Positions 18,183-27,309 of a DNA stretch of 64,000 nt are shown here, piece by piece (position 1 is the stretch's first letter; the number at the start of each line of letters is the position of its first letter). The stretch is from Arthrobacter crystallopoietes. GTDB taxonomy: Bacteria > Actinomycetota > Actinomycetes > Actinomycetales > Micrococcaceae. The notes below the pieces were generated by a model that was given only the letters and a program-made list of their open reading frames with translations, was not told the origin of the DNA and ran no database searches. Made by a program: the position numbers and the translations under genes. Location of the stretch: NCBI RefSeq assembly GCF_017603825.1, contig NZ_CP072014.1, positions 3,968,001 to 4,032,000 on the forward strand, written 5' to 3'.

Positions 18183-20009
18183 CTAATCCGCTGTGGCCAG
18201 CAGTTGGGCGCGCAATTCCCTGCGCTCACGCTGCTTGTCCGGATCCGGCAGCGGTACCGCTGCCAGCAGACGCTGCGTATACAGCTCCTGAGGATGGCGG
18301 AGTATCTGGTCGCGTGTACCCTGCTCAACAATGTTGCCGTGCCGCATAACGCAGATCCGGTCGGCCAGGACATCGATGACTGCGAGGTCGTGGGTGACGA
18401 AGAGACAGGCGAAACCTAGTTCGCGCTGCAGATTCTGGAAAAGTTCCAGCACAGTGGCTTGGACGGACACGTCAAGCGCCGAAGTCGGTTCGTCTGCAAC
18501 CATCAGCTTCGGTTCCAATGACAGGGCCCGGGCAATGCCTACACGCTGCTTCTGCCCGCCGGAGAGCTCGTGCGGATAACGGTTCCGGTAGCCATGGGGC
18601 AGCTCAACTTGATCCAGCAGTGTCTCGATGTTCCGCTGCAGGGCCGCACCTTTGGCGACACCGGCAAGGAACATGGGCTCGCCAATGCTTTCTCCAATAG
18701 GGAGCCTCGGATTCAGCGACGAAGAAGGATCCTGGAAGACCATGCCGACTTGACGCCGGAGTGCGTGCAGTTGCTTGCGGCTGGCTCCCGCTATCTCGCG
18801 TCCGACGACCTTCAGGGAGCCCTCTGCCACCGGCAGCAGTCCGACGGCGGCACGGCCGATGGTTGTTTTCCCGGAGCCCGATTCACCGACAAGGCCTACG
18901 ACCTGACCCGGATAGATCGCCAGGTTCGCTCCTTCCACCGCCCGAAACGCCGGTACTCTGCCTTGCTTGGGGTATTCGATGGCGACGTTGGTCAGCTCCA
19001 GGACCGGCTCGCCGTGTGTGCTTTCTCTGGCAGCCATGTCCAGCGCCGCCTCGTTGGCAGCTTCCCTGCGCTGCAACTCCGTCTCATCAATCTCGTGAAG
19101 CGTAATGCCCGTTGCTGCAGCGAGGGCTGCGGTGATATCGATGTCGTCGCTGCCTGTGTTGTGGCCTCCCAAGTGAGGAACGGCAGCCAGCAGTTGCTGG
19201 GTGTATTCATGCCGCGGATCGTTGAAGATCTCCTGCGCCGTTCCCGTTTCGACGATCCGGCCACGACGCATCACGGCGATGCGGTCCGCCAGATCAGCGA
19301 CCACACCCATGTCATGGGTAATCAGGACGATGGCGCTATCCAGCTTGTTGCGGAGATTGCGCATCAGGTCCAGGATCTCCGCCTGAACCGTCACGTCGAG
19401 AGCAGTGGTCGGTTCGTCGGCGATCAGCAGCTTGGGATCACATGACAGCGACTGCGCGATCATGGCGCGCTGCCGTTGCCCGCCAGACAACTGGTGAGGA
19501 TAGGACCTGAATGCCTTCTCCGGATCGGGCAGTTCGACCAGCTCGAGCAGGCGGATGGCGCGGTCCTTGGCATCCTCGGGAGAAATAGCGTTGTGCAGGC
19601 GCAACGTCTCCACAATCTGAAAACCGATGGTGTAGACCGGGTTCATCGCCGTCATCGGTTCCTGGAAAATGACGGCCACGTCATTGCCGCGAAGCTGCCG
19701 CAGCTTGTTGGGGTTGAGTCCCAGGATCTCCTTGCCATTGAGCTTCACACTGCCGCTCACTCGGCTATTGGCCGGCAGCAGTCCCAGAAGCGCCATGGAG
19801 CTGGCGCTTTTTCCCGAACCGGACTCACCGACAATGGCGAGCACCTCCCCTGCCGAAACGTGATAGTTCAGACCGATGGCGGCCGGCACCCATTCCTTCT
19901 CAACACCAAAATCGACGCTCAGATCCGAAACCTCCAGCACCGGCGGTTCTGACCCGCCAGCGGGGAATCCGGTATAAATGGGGATGGCAGGATCGATCAT
20001 TTCAGTCAT
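18183..20009 (-). CDS. Fused double ATPase of peptide ABC importer 2 (DppD-DppF type)
   Basis: This 608-residue protein has two ABC modules. Module 1 has Walker A GESGSGKS and signature LSGGQRQR; module 2 has GESGSGKT and LSGGQKQR. Both have LxxADEPTxALDV Walker B regions. The linker between modules (roughly residues 270-340, containing GSDDIDITAALAAATGI) is longer than in importer 1. A GGAAGGA sequence lies ten bases before the ATG at 20009. Unlike importer 1, it is not overlapped by a permease gene: an opposite-strand gene of 624 bases lies between it and its permeases. It therefore depends on read-through across that gene or on a promoter inside it. Confidence 0.9.
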   Translation of the reverse strand: MTEMIDPAIPIYTGFPAGGSEPPVLEVSDLSVDFGVEKEWVPAAIGLNYHVSAGEVLAIVGESGSGKSASSMALLGLLPANSRVSGSVKLNGKEILGLNPNKLRQLRGNDVAVIFQEPMTAMNPVYTIGFQIVETLRLHNAISPEDAKDRAIRLLELVELPDPEKAFRSYPHQLSGGQRQRAMIAQSLSCDPKLLIADEPTTALDVTVQAEILDLMRNLRNKLDSAIVLITHDMGVVADLADRIAVMRRGRIVETGTAQEIFNDPRHEYTQQLLAAVPHLGGHNTGSDDIDITAALAAATGITLHEIDETELQRREAANEAALDMAARESTHGEPVLELTNVAIEYPKQGRVPAFRAVEGANLAIYPGQVVGLVGESGSGKTTIGRAAVGLLPVAEGSLKVVGREIAGASRKQLHALRRQVGMVFQDPSSSLNPRLPIGESIGEPMFLAGVAKGAALQRNIETLLDQVELPHGYRNRYPHELSGGQKQRVGIARALSLEPKLMVADEPTSALDVSVQATVLELFQNLQRELGFACLFVTHDLAVIDVLADRICVMRHGNIVEQGTRDQILRHPQELYTQRLLAAVPLPDPDKQRERRELRAQLLATAD

Positions 20010-20088
20010 TGCGGGTTTGTCCTTCCAACTGCTCGCAGCCGGCTTGTTCCATTAGTGATGTGGCGCACGACCCTGACACGATGGAAGC

Positions 20089-20712
20089 ATGTCCAGTCAT
20101 GCCACCGACGCTCCTGTTGTTTTCCGGCCGAGAAGTGCCGCTTGGTTGACGGGTGTTGTCTGGCTCATCGTGTTGTTCAGCGCGGCCTCTACGGCCGTGA
20201 CGCATGGTTTCCCGGCTCTCGTGCAGCTTGCGCCGTTGGTGGCCCTCGGGTATCTGGCGTGGTGGCTGGCCTGGTACCCCGCCGTCGTTGTTTCCGATGC
20301 CGGGGTGGCCTTGCGCAATCCGCTGCTGACAGTTCAGGTCCCGTGGAACGCACTGATCATGGTTGATACGAAATACGCGCTGACACTGGTCACGCCGAAG
20401 GGAAAGTTCGCCGCATGGGCGGCGCCGGCGCCTGGCATCTTCGGCGTCCAGCGCGCACAGCCGGGGCATGTCCGCGGGCTGCCGGAGGTGACCTATGGGC
20501 CGGGCGAGTCCGTGCGTCCCGGTGACCTTTCCAATTCCGATTCCGGTGCCGCGGCCTTCCATGTCCGCTCCCGTTGGGCCGAACTGATCGCTTCCGGCAC
20601 GGTGGCGACTGGCGAGGCAGACACTGCTACAGTCGCGAAAAGGCCGAACTGGCTGGTTCTCATTGCCGCAGCAGTCCTGATTGTAGCCAGCATGCTGTCG
20701 TTGACCGGCTGA
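20089..20712 (+). CDS. PH-domain-like membrane protein, opposite strand within importer 2
   Basis: The 207-residue protein has two hydrophobic helices near the N terminus (about residues 19-36 and 45-63). A short domain follows (VVVSDAGVALRNPLLTVQVPWNALIMVD) that matches the bacterial PH-like fold found in small actinobacterial antigens, and there is a C-terminal helix (about 185-203). It is probably membrane-anchored, with the PH-like domain facing the cytoplasm. It is convergent with the importer 2 permease and divergent from the ATPase gene, splitting an operon that is contiguous in importer 1. Function is unknown. No clear promoter or ribosome-binding site was found before the ATG at 20089. 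Confidence 0.7.
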   Translation: MSSHATDAPVVFRPRSAAWLTGVVWLIVLFSAASTAVTHGFPALVQLAPLVALGYLAWWLAWYPAVVVSDAGVALRNPLLTVQVPWNALIMVDTKYALTLVTPKGKFAAWAAPAPGIFGVQRAQPGHVRGLPEVTYGPGESVRPGDLSNSDSGAAAFHVRSRWAELIASGTVATGEADTATVAKRPNWLVLIAAAVLIVASMLSLTG

Positions 20713-20746
20713 ACAGCGCGAGCTCAGTAGATTTTCAGTCATCATG

Positions 20747-21781
20747 TCAGACCTTCGTTGTCCGGAAGCCTTCAGCTCCACGACCATCATCCGCTGCAGC
20801 TGCCGCACCGGCTTTCCTGGCATTGAACTTCTTCTGTCGGGGGTCAAAAGCATCCCGCAGTCCGTCGCCGATGAAGTTGATGCACAAGCAGATGGCCACA
20901 ATGAAAATTCCCGGCCACCAGAAGAGCCACGGACGGGTGGAAAACGCTTCCTGATTCTGGCTGATCAGCGAGCCCAGTGAAACGTCGGGTGCCTTCACTC
21001 CCATGCCGATATAGGACAGGCTGGTCTCCAGCAGAATGGCAGCGGACATACTCAGCGTCACACTGACAATGATGACGCCGACGGCGTTGGGCAGAATGTG
21101 CTTAAAGATGATCCGGGCGTTCGAAGCGCCGGCGATACGGGCTGCATCCACGAATTCGCGCTCGCGCAGCGAGAGGAATTCTGCTCGCACCAGCCGGGCG
21201 AGACCGGTCCACGCGACGAGCCCGACAAAGAGGCCCAGAAAATAGGGCTGGATTCCCGCTGGTATCCAGCGCGCAGCAAGCTGCCCGAGAACGGCTGCCA
21301 GAATGATCAGCGGAATCACGATGACGACGTCCGTAAGGCGCATGAGCACCGCTTCGATCCTGCCGCGGAAGAAGCCGGAGACAGCTCCAACCACGACGCC
21401 AATTGCGCCGCCGACGACGCCGATGATAAACATCACGGCTACAGAAATTTGCACACCCCGCATCGTCTGGGCAAAGGTATCCCGGCCCAGCCGGTCCTGG
21501 CCGAACGGGTGCTCGCCCAAGCTGAACGGGAAGAGCTGCAGTGTTGGCTTTCCTCCATTGGCCAGGTCATTGACCTCGTTGTAGGTGAATTTCCACCAGC
21601 CCGGCAGGCCGAAGAATCCGCCGGCTGAGTAAGCCAGAACCAGAATGAGCAAGAACAGCACCAAGCTGATAAGCGCCGCAGTGTTGCCCATGAACCGCTT
21701 GCGGACAATCTGGCCTTGGCTTAGTCCTGCTTTTTCTTGAGGTACCGCAGGCTCGGTTGAAACAGTACTCGTGGTGGTCAT
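20747..21781 (-). CDS. Peptide ABC importer 2, DppC/OppC-type permease
   Basis: The 344-residue permease has the typical OppC elements: a cytoplasmic N terminus with VRKRFMGNTAALISLVLF, the motif HPFGQDRLGRDTFAQTMRG in the periplasmic part, six helices, and the EAA loop AARIAGASNARIIFKHILPN. The conserved DxxGRD is intact here, unlike in importer 1. The C terminus ends LRDAFDPRQKKFNARKAGAA with an Ala/Asp-rich tail. It overlaps the upstream permease by four bases (translational coupling). The expected ATPase gene does not follow directly; an opposite-strand gene does. Confidence 0.9.
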   Translation of the reverse strand: MTTTSTVSTEPAVPQEKAGLSQGQIVRKRFMGNTAALISLVLFLLILVLAYSAGGFFGLPGWWKFTYNEVNDLANGGKPTLQLFPFSLGEHPFGQDRLGRDTFAQTMRGVQISVAVMFIIGVVGGAIGVVVGAVSGFFRGRIEAVLMRLTDVVIVIPLIILAAVLGQLAARWIPAGIQPYFLGLFVGLVAWTGLARLVRAEFLSLREREFVDAARIAGASNARIIFKHILPNAVGVIIVSVTLSMSAAILLETSLSYIGMGVKAPDVSLGSLISQNQEAFSTRPWLFWWPGIFIVAICLCINFIGDGLRDAFDPRQKKFNARKAGAAAAADDGRGAEGFRTTKV

Positions 21782-23319
21782 GCCTTGACCCTCACTCTCG
21801 GGTCCAGAGCGGAGTAGACGAGGTCCGCTATGAGGTTGAAGACGAGCGCCAGGACGCCCGTGACCAGGAAAACTCCCATGACGGGATTCGGATCGACGCG
21901 ATCGAGTGCCTGGATAAAGAGTTGCCCCATGCCGGCGAATGCGAATACCCGCTCCGTGATGACGGCACCGCCGATCAGTCCGCCGATGTCATAGGCCACG
22001 ATGGTGGCGATGGGAATCAGCGCGTTCCTGAATGCGTGGCGCATAACCACCGTCCGCTCGCCGAGCCCCTTCGCCCGCGCGGTACGGATGTAGTCCATGT
22101 TCATGATTTCCAGCATCGAAGAGCGCGAATACCGGCTGTAGGAAGCCAGTGAAATCAGCAGCAGCGCAATGGTGGGCAGGAGCAGGTGGGTAAAGGTATC
22201 CAGGCCGTGCACCCAGAAGTCACCTTCCAGGTTCGGCGTCTCCGCTCCGATGGTGGCTATTGGCCGACCGTTGACTCTGTTGTTGTTGAAGTAAGCAGGC
22301 CATGCCTGCATGTACCGGTCCAGAAGGACCAGCCCCGCGGTCAGGAACGACGTGATGACTGCCGCGCTCATGTTCTGGCGTCGGTCGTAGCCGCCCATGA
22401 CGTATCCAACGCCCAGCCCCACCAGGATTGTGGCTACGGCCAGCAGGAAAATCATCAGGCCCGTCGCTTGGGCCAGCAACGGCTGGATGGGAAAATACAA
22501 TACGATTCCGACGGCAACCATCGTCAGGGACGAATACAGGGCCCGCCGGTTCTTCAAGCCAGCGGTCAACAAGGTCGCGCCGAAGGCGACTCCTGCACCT
22601 GCGACTGCTATAACCGGTAGCCCAAGCCCTGGCGAGCTGAACCAGGAGGTCGCAGACAGCAGCCAGAGTACGCCGCCGGCCAGCACGAGCCCGATGCCGG
22701 CGGCCTTGAGTCGGACCAGCACTGTTCCACGGGCGCAGATGAACCAGATCAACCCGCTAACCACACTCACGATGATTATGGTTACCAAAGGGATTTGCGG
22801 TTCCCGCAGGAAGTTGTTGAACCCGATGGCAACGTATTCCTTGAGCAGAACTGCCACCCAGAAAACCGGCAGCGAGAAGAAGAGGAACGCCATGAAGGTG
22901 ACGCCATAGTCGAGTGTGCTGTACTGACGCAGCGCTGTCACGATGCCGAGCGAAACGCCGATAAGCACCGCTAGAATTGCGGCCGCGCTGACCAGAAGTA
23001 TCGTCATGCCCATGGCTCTGCCCAGCGCCTCGGTCACGGGCTGTCCCGTGATTGAAAATCCAAGATCACACTGGCCGACGAATGGCACCAGACATTTTGC
23101 CGCGCCCCCCAACCAGTGGAAGTAGCGTACTGGTGCGGGCACATTCAGGTCCAAAAGCTCAATACGCTGCTGGATGAGCTCTTCCTTGTTCGGCTGGTTA
23201 CTTGTCCGAAGGTCAGCAAGAGGGTCGCCGGACAGTGCCGTTAGTTGGTAGACCAAGAATGAGGCACCCAGGAGAATCAGTACGGCTGTGAAGAGCCGCC
23301 GCACAATATAGGTCACCAT
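21778..23319 (-). CDS. Peptide ABC importer 2, enlarged DppB/OppB-type permease (513 aa)
   Basis: The N terminus (YIVRRLFTAVLILLGASFLVY, LSGDPLADL) and the C-terminal half with EAA loop RTARAKGLGERTVVMRHAFR are typical OppB, but the protein is about 200 residues longer than usual. The extra part lies at about residues 171-350 and contains roughly six additional hydrophobic segments, near 178-196, 206-222, 232-252, 262-278, 286-308 and 318-334. A short periplasmic stretch with YFNNNRVNGRPIA follows. The frame is uninterrupted, so this is a true insertion and not a frameshift fusion. From memory, long permeases of this kind recur in actinobacteria. The role of the added helices is unknown. Confidence 0.88.
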   Translation of the reverse strand: MVTYIVRRLFTAVLILLGASFLVYQLTALSGDPLADLRTSNQPNKEELIQQRIELLDLNVPAPVRYFHWLGGAAKCLVPFVGQCDLGFSITGQPVTEALGRAMGMTILLVSAAAILAVLIGVSLGIVTALRQYSTLDYGVTFMAFLFFSLPVFWVAVLLKEYVAIGFNNFLREPQIPLVTIIIVSVVSGLIWFICARGTVLVRLKAAGIGLVLAGGVLWLLSATSWFSSPGLGLPVIAVAGAGVAFGATLLTAGLKNRRALYSSLTMVAVGIVLYFPIQPLLAQATGLMIFLLAVATILVGLGVGYVMGGYDRRQNMSAAVITSFLTAGLVLLDRYMQAWPAYFNNNRVNGRPIATIGAETPNLEGDFWVHGLDTFTHLLLPTIALLLISLASYSRYSRSSMLEIMNMDYIRTARAKGLGERTVVMRHAFRNALIPIATIVAYDIGGLIGGAVITERVFAFAGMGQLFIQALDRVDPNPVMGVFLVTGVLALVFNLIADLVYSALDPRVRVKA

Positions 23320-23434
23320 CGTTTGTATAACCTCGTTTCACTTCCCGGACGACGTAATCCGGTTGCCCGCCGCTGGCACCCCGTTCAGCGAGGGGAGAAC
23401 CAGGGCCGCAATGGGTCAGGGACGTTTCAGGAGA

Positions 23435-23483
23435 CTGCAAAGGCGCCAGGACCGTTGGTGCATATGGTCCCAGCGCCTTGCAG
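23435..23483 (-). terminator. Hairpin between binding-protein gene and permeases, importer 2
   Basis: An imperfect 18-base stem (ctgcaaaggcgccaggacc with ggtcccagcgccttgcag) placed after the binding-protein stop. It is in the same position as the hairpin in importer 1 and likely has the same role of lowering permease expression. Confidence 0.6.
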
Positions 23484-23510
23484 TAGCCTGCGCGTTAGAA
23501 CGTTAGGGAG

Positions 23511-25322
23511 TTACTCGCCCTTGACTTTCCAGTCCCAGAAGTTCCAGAAGACACCGGTCTGGTTCGGCTGGTAAACAACGCCTTCGACACGTTCGCTGTT
23601 GTAAGCATCCAGCCCTACCGACTGGAAGAGCGGCAGGCCATAGAACGAGTCCCACACCAGCTTGTCGATCTTGGTGATGATCTCATCCTGTGCAGCAGCG
23701 TCCGTCGTCACCATGAGTTCGTCCATCAGCTTGTCGGCTTCGGGATCGGAGAAGCCGTTGTAGTTTGAGCCGCTGTCCGTGCGGAAGATCTGCGGCACGC
23801 CGCTGACACCGACGCCGGAGTTGATCCAGCCGTAGATGGATGCATCATAGGTGCCGGTTCCCAGAGCAGCACCCCAGTCAGAGGCTCCCAGACCGCCGTC
23901 GACAATTTCGAACCCTGCCTGCTCGGCAGATTCCTGAATCAGTGCGAAGGCATCCACGCGGTTCGGGTTGTCCTTGTTGTACATGATCCGAACTTCGGGA
24001 GTCTCACCGTTGAGCAGCTTCTTGGCGCCCTCGATGTCAGCCTCCTGGTAGGCGTCGGAGCCGTTGGAGGCAGCGGACGTCTCATAGGCTTCCTGGGCAG
24101 GAACGAAGAACTGCGAGTCCAGCGGTGCAGCGTCTTCCTTCAGCGGCTTCACGATGCGGTCCACGATGGTCTGCCGGGGAACAGCTTTCATGAAGGCTTC
24201 CCGGACGTTCTCGTCCGCGAAAACGCCGGTGTAATTGAGGTCGATATGGTCATAGGCCAGCTGGTCATCGACTTCTACCGTGACGCCTTCGATGGATTCG
24301 AGCAGCTCGACTGTGTCCGCGGAGGGCTGGGGTGCAATGATGTCCACCTCGCCGTTCTCCAGGGCCTGGACCTGGTCGGGGGCAGCGCCGATGAACCGGA
24401 CGGTAATTTCGTTCACGTTCGGGGTCGGGCCCCAGTCATAGGACTCATTGCGTACCAGAGTGATTGACTGGTCCGGCGTGATGCTGTCCACTACGAAAGG
24501 CCCGCTGGAGAGGTACAGGGATTCCTCGTTGGGCAGCGACTTCGTGTCGAATCCGGTGTTATAAACGTCGGCGACTGACTGCAGCTCGGCATTCGGATCC
24601 GCAGGGTTGGCCGCGTCACCGCGTTCGAGTCCCTGGATCAGATCAATGAGGGCTTGCTCGTCAGCCAGGCCGGCCTTTTCTGCAATGACATGGGCCGGCA
24701 TGCCGACCCCGCCGTCGTTCAGTCCGCCGAAGACAATTTCCCAGTCGGCGTACGGCTTGGAGTAGGTCAATGTGATGGAGCGCCCGTCGTCGCCGATCTC
24801 GGGGATCTCGGTCAGTGCCAGGCCGCTGGTGTCGCCGGCATAATCGAAGTAGGAAGTCCCTTCGGTTACTTCGCCGGTTTCAGGATCGACAGTCGCATCG
24901 TTGGCGTAGCCGGATTCGGAGACCCAGTTCAGCATGAGGTCAGCCGCGTCGACAGCATTGCCGTCAGACCACTGGACTCCCTCGTTGACGGTGTATTTCA
25001 CGACCAGCGGGTCGTCGGAAAGCTTTTCGTACGTTCCGAATTCTTCGTTCCGGACGACGTTGAGTTCACTATCGATGTGGTAAAAACCGCCGCGGGTCAT
25101 GTAAGCAATCTTGCCGTTGATATCAACGTTGCCTGCGGCGGTGTCCGAGTTGAACGAACTGAACGCATTGGTCTCAGCGACACTAATGGTTCCACCGGCA
25201 GCCGCGGTATCACCTGCGCCTTCGGATGCGGTATTTCCGCCACCCGTCGACGCGCAGGCACTCAATGCCATGGCCGCAACAGCAGCAACACCGATTGCTT
25301 TGGAAGTACGTCCGAAACGCAT
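23511..25322 (-). CDS. Peptide ABC importer 2, substrate-binding lipoprotein
   Basis: This is a 603-residue family 5 extracellular binding protein. The signal peptide MRFGRTSKAIGVAAVAAMA leads to the lipobox LSAC, with lipidation expected at the cysteine. A Gly/Ala/Thr-rich linker follows, then the mature domain (GGTISVAETNAFSSFNSDTA). The segment VKYTVNEGVQWSDGNAVDAA is typical of the peptide/nickel binding family. The start at 25322 has a strong AGGAGG site. Its signal peptide closely resembles that of importer 1, which suggests the two systems are paralogues. Ligand specificity cannot be told from sequence alone. Confidence 0.9.
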   Translation of the reverse strand: MRFGRTSKAIGVAAVAAMALSACASTGGGNTASEGAGDTAAAGGTISVAETNAFSSFNSDTAAGNVDINGKIAYMTRGGFYHIDSELNVVRNEEFGTYEKLSDDPLVVKYTVNEGVQWSDGNAVDAADLMLNWVSESGYANDATVDPETGEVTEGTSYFDYAGDTSGLALTEIPEIGDDGRSITLTYSKPYADWEIVFGGLNDGGVGMPAHVIAEKAGLADEQALIDLIQGLERGDAANPADPNAELQSVADVYNTGFDTKSLPNEESLYLSSGPFVVDSITPDQSITLVRNESYDWGPTPNVNEITVRFIGAAPDQVQALENGEVDIIAPQPSADTVELLESIEGVTVEVDDQLAYDHIDLNYTGVFADENVREAFMKAVPRQTIVDRIVKPLKEDAAPLDSQFFVPAQEAYETSAASNGSDAYQEADIEGAKKLLNGETPEVRIMYNKDNPNRVDAFALIQESAEQAGFEIVDGGLGASDWGAALGTGTYDASIYGWINSGVGVSGVPQIFRTDSGSNYNGFSDPEADKLMDELMVTTDAAAQDEIITKIDKLVWDSFYGLPLFQSVGLDAYNSERVEGVVYQPNQTGVFWNFWDWKVKGE

Positions 25323-25712
25323 TCCGCCTCCTAGTTCCTCAGAGTGATGTGTGTGGCCGGTTCGCCGATAGGCATCCGGGAAGCACGATTTGGCTGCCCC
25401 CCGAAAGACTGCCGTAAAGTGGCGTGCCTCACATGCATAAGAGCGTAAACCGCGATACCTACTCATGGGTATAAAAAAGTTGCTTCAGAACGGGTTGTTA
25501 TAGAGATGCAATCAAAGCGGCTGGCAAGCTAGCGCCCTGAAACAGCTTCTTCGCATCGAACACAAAGCAGACTAATCCCTGCAATCACGGGGCAGAACGG
25601 GGCACAAAAGACCCAGCGGCCCGGTTCTATTCGAAACGGAGCCGCTGGGCAAGTCGATATTTAGTTATTGGCCGCTAACCGGTTTGCATGTGTGGCGCCG
25701 ACACGCGGGCAG
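25323..25712. other. 390-base intergenic region upstream of importer 2
   Basis: No convincing gene is visible. The part nearest the binding-protein gene is AT-richer than average (around 25455-25510, including ataaaaaagt) and probably holds its promoter, but I cannot assign hexamers with confidence. The far end holds the terminator at 25612-25649. Confidence 0.45.
25612..25649 (-). terminator. Terminator downstream of the DUF1801 gene
   Basis: cccagcggc pairs with gccgctggg, and an inner ccggtt/aaacgg stem continues it across a mismatch and a one-base bulge. It lies 64 bases after the stop of the 25713 gene. Confidence 0.6.
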
Positions 25713-26081
25713 CTACATCCACTTCACGCCGTCTTCCTCGTACTCCTGTATCCGGTAGGCAATCATTGTGGTGAGAACGTCTGTGGGTACAGGCGCATCG
25801 TACGGAAGCTGTACCGATCCTTTGCCGGTCTTGTATCCACTGAGCCTGCCGCTGAAAGTAGCCAGGGTGGACGGAGTAAAGACGAAATTTGCGTGCTTTT
25901 GATGTCCGCTGAAGACGAACAGGATTGTTCCCAGCGAGTAGGCCGGGCTACCCCACTTGAGTCCTTCGGTCGCATGTGGAGCGCCGGCGCGGCTTATTCT
26001 TCGCAATTCCCGAAGCCGCGGTTGGACGGCCACGGGGAACGAATCTATGTACTCGTCAACGCTCTTATGTTGTATCGCCAT
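25713..26081 (-). CDS. DUF1801 (YdhG-like) domain protein
   Basis: The 122-residue protein has the DUF1801 pattern: the opening HKSVDEYIDSFP, the central GLKWGSPAYSLGTILFVFSG with a conserved GxPxY, and HANFVFTP. Members of this fold are small soluble proteins, some linked to iron chaperoning by similarity to frataxin-like folds, but no activity is established for this branch. I chose the ATG at 26081 (MAIQHKSVDEY), preceded by a weak AAGG. An ATG 33 bases upstream would overlap the ychF end. It is 29 bases after ychF and probably transcribed with it. Confidence 0.75.
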   Translation of the reverse strand: MAIQHKSVDEYIDSFPVAVQPRLRELRRISRAGAPHATEGLKWGSPAYSLGTILFVFSGHQKHANFVFTPSTLATFSGRLSGYKTGKGSVQLPYDAPVPTDVLTTMIAYRIQEYEEDGVKWM

Positions 26082-26110
26082 AGGACTACCTTGCCGGCAT
26101 CGATACAAAC

Positions 26111-27196
26111 TCAAACGTTGAAGCGGAACTCCACGACGTCGCCGTCGGACATGACGTACTCTTTGCCTTCGATCCTGACCTTGCCGCGGGCCTTAGCCTC
26201 AGCCATCGAACCGGCATCTACGAGGTCAGCGAAGGAGACGACTTCAGCTTTGATGAAGCCACGCTGGAAATCGGAGTGGATAACACCGGCTGCCTGTGGA
26301 GCGGTATCGCCCTGGTTGATCGTCCAAGCGCGTGCTTCCTTCGGCCCGGCCGTCAGGTAAGTCTGGAGGCCCAGCGTATGGAATCCGACCCTTGCCAGCT
26401 GGTCCAAGCCGGATTCGTCCTGGCCGTTCATCTCCAGCATCTCACGGGCTTCTTCCGGTTCCAGCTCCACCAGATCCGACTCCAGCTTCGCGTCAAGGAA
26501 CACGCAGTCCGCCGGAGCAACCAGTTCGCGCAACTCCGCCTGGCGCTCGGCGCTGCCCAAAATAGTGTCATCGACATTGAAGACATAGATAAAGGGCTTG
26601 GCCGTCAACAGGCTCAGCTCACGCAGGTTCTCGACGTCGAGCTTGTCGCTCTCGACAGACGAGAAGATCGTATCCCCGCGCTCAAGCACCTTCCGGGCTG
26701 CCTCCATGGCGGCCAGTTCGGCGGCGTCGCGCTTCTTGATCTTCACTTCCTTTTCAACCCGGGGCAGTGCCTTTTCCAGCGTCTGCAGATCCGCGAGGAT
26801 CAGTTCGGTGTTGATAGTTTCCAGGTCGGAACGCGGATTTACCTTGCCTTCTACGTGGACCACATCGGGGTCATCGAACACGCGGATGACCTGGGCAATG
26901 GCCTGGGCTTCACGAATGTTGGCAAGGAACTGGTTGCCCAGCCCTTCGCCTTCGGAGGCACCCCGGACGATCCCGGCGATGTCGACAAAAGACACGGTCG
27001 CCGGCAGGATGCGCTGCGAGCCGAAGATTTCCGCAAGCTTATCCAGCCGGGAATCCGGCAGGGGCACTACGCCGACATTCGGCTCGATGGTCGCGAACGG
27101 GTAATTCGCCGCCAGGACCTGGTTGCGGGTCAGTGCGTTGAAGAGAGTTGATTTGCCGACGTTGGGCAGTCCGACGATGCCAATAGTAAGAGCCAC
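26111..27196 (-). CDS. ychF: Redox-regulated ribosome-binding ATPase YchF (Obg-like)
   Basis: YchF is a universally conserved P-loop protein of the Obg family that prefers ATP and associates with the ribosome. The 361-residue length is exactly typical. Visible motifs are G1 GLPNVGKST (residues 9-17), G3 DIAGIVRGAS, the NVDD segment in place of the usual G4 NKxD, and the C-terminal TGS domain ending in GDVVEFRFNV. The start is GTG at 27196 (MALTIGIVG); a TTG three codons upstream is less likely because family members begin at this residue. TATCCT lies eight bases before the GTG. Confidence 0.95.
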   Translation of the reverse strand: MALTIGIVGLPNVGKSTLFNALTRNQVLAANYPFATIEPNVGVVPLPDSRLDKLAEIFGSQRILPATVSFVDIAGIVRGASEGEGLGNQFLANIREAQAIAQVIRVFDDPDVVHVEGKVNPRSDLETINTELILADLQTLEKALPRVEKEVKIKKRDAAELAAMEAARKVLERGDTIFSSVESDKLDVENLRELSLLTAKPFIYVFNVDDTILGSAERQAELRELVAPADCVFLDAKLESDLVELEPEEAREMLEMNGQDESGLDQLARVGFHTLGLQTYLTAGPKEARAWTINQGDTAPQAAGVIHSDFQRGFIKAEVVSFADLVDAGSMAEAKARGKVRIEGKEYVMSDGDVVEFRFNV

Positions 27197-27204
27197 GGTA
27201 TCCA

Positions 27205-27210
27205 AGGATA
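27205..27210 (-). promoter_or_regulatory. -10 hexamer, candidate leaderless ychF promoter
   Basis: TATCCT on the minus strand, eight bases before the GTG. The spacing is at the long end of the leaderless pattern. Confidence 0.35.
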
Positions 27211-27309
27211 CCGGTGAGGTACCCGGCTGAGCGATTCGGCGGGAAACGGTAGCGCAAACGACGCTTCGGCTTCGCCTAAATTGTCATAGCCGGCTGGCAT
27301 GGTTGAGCT

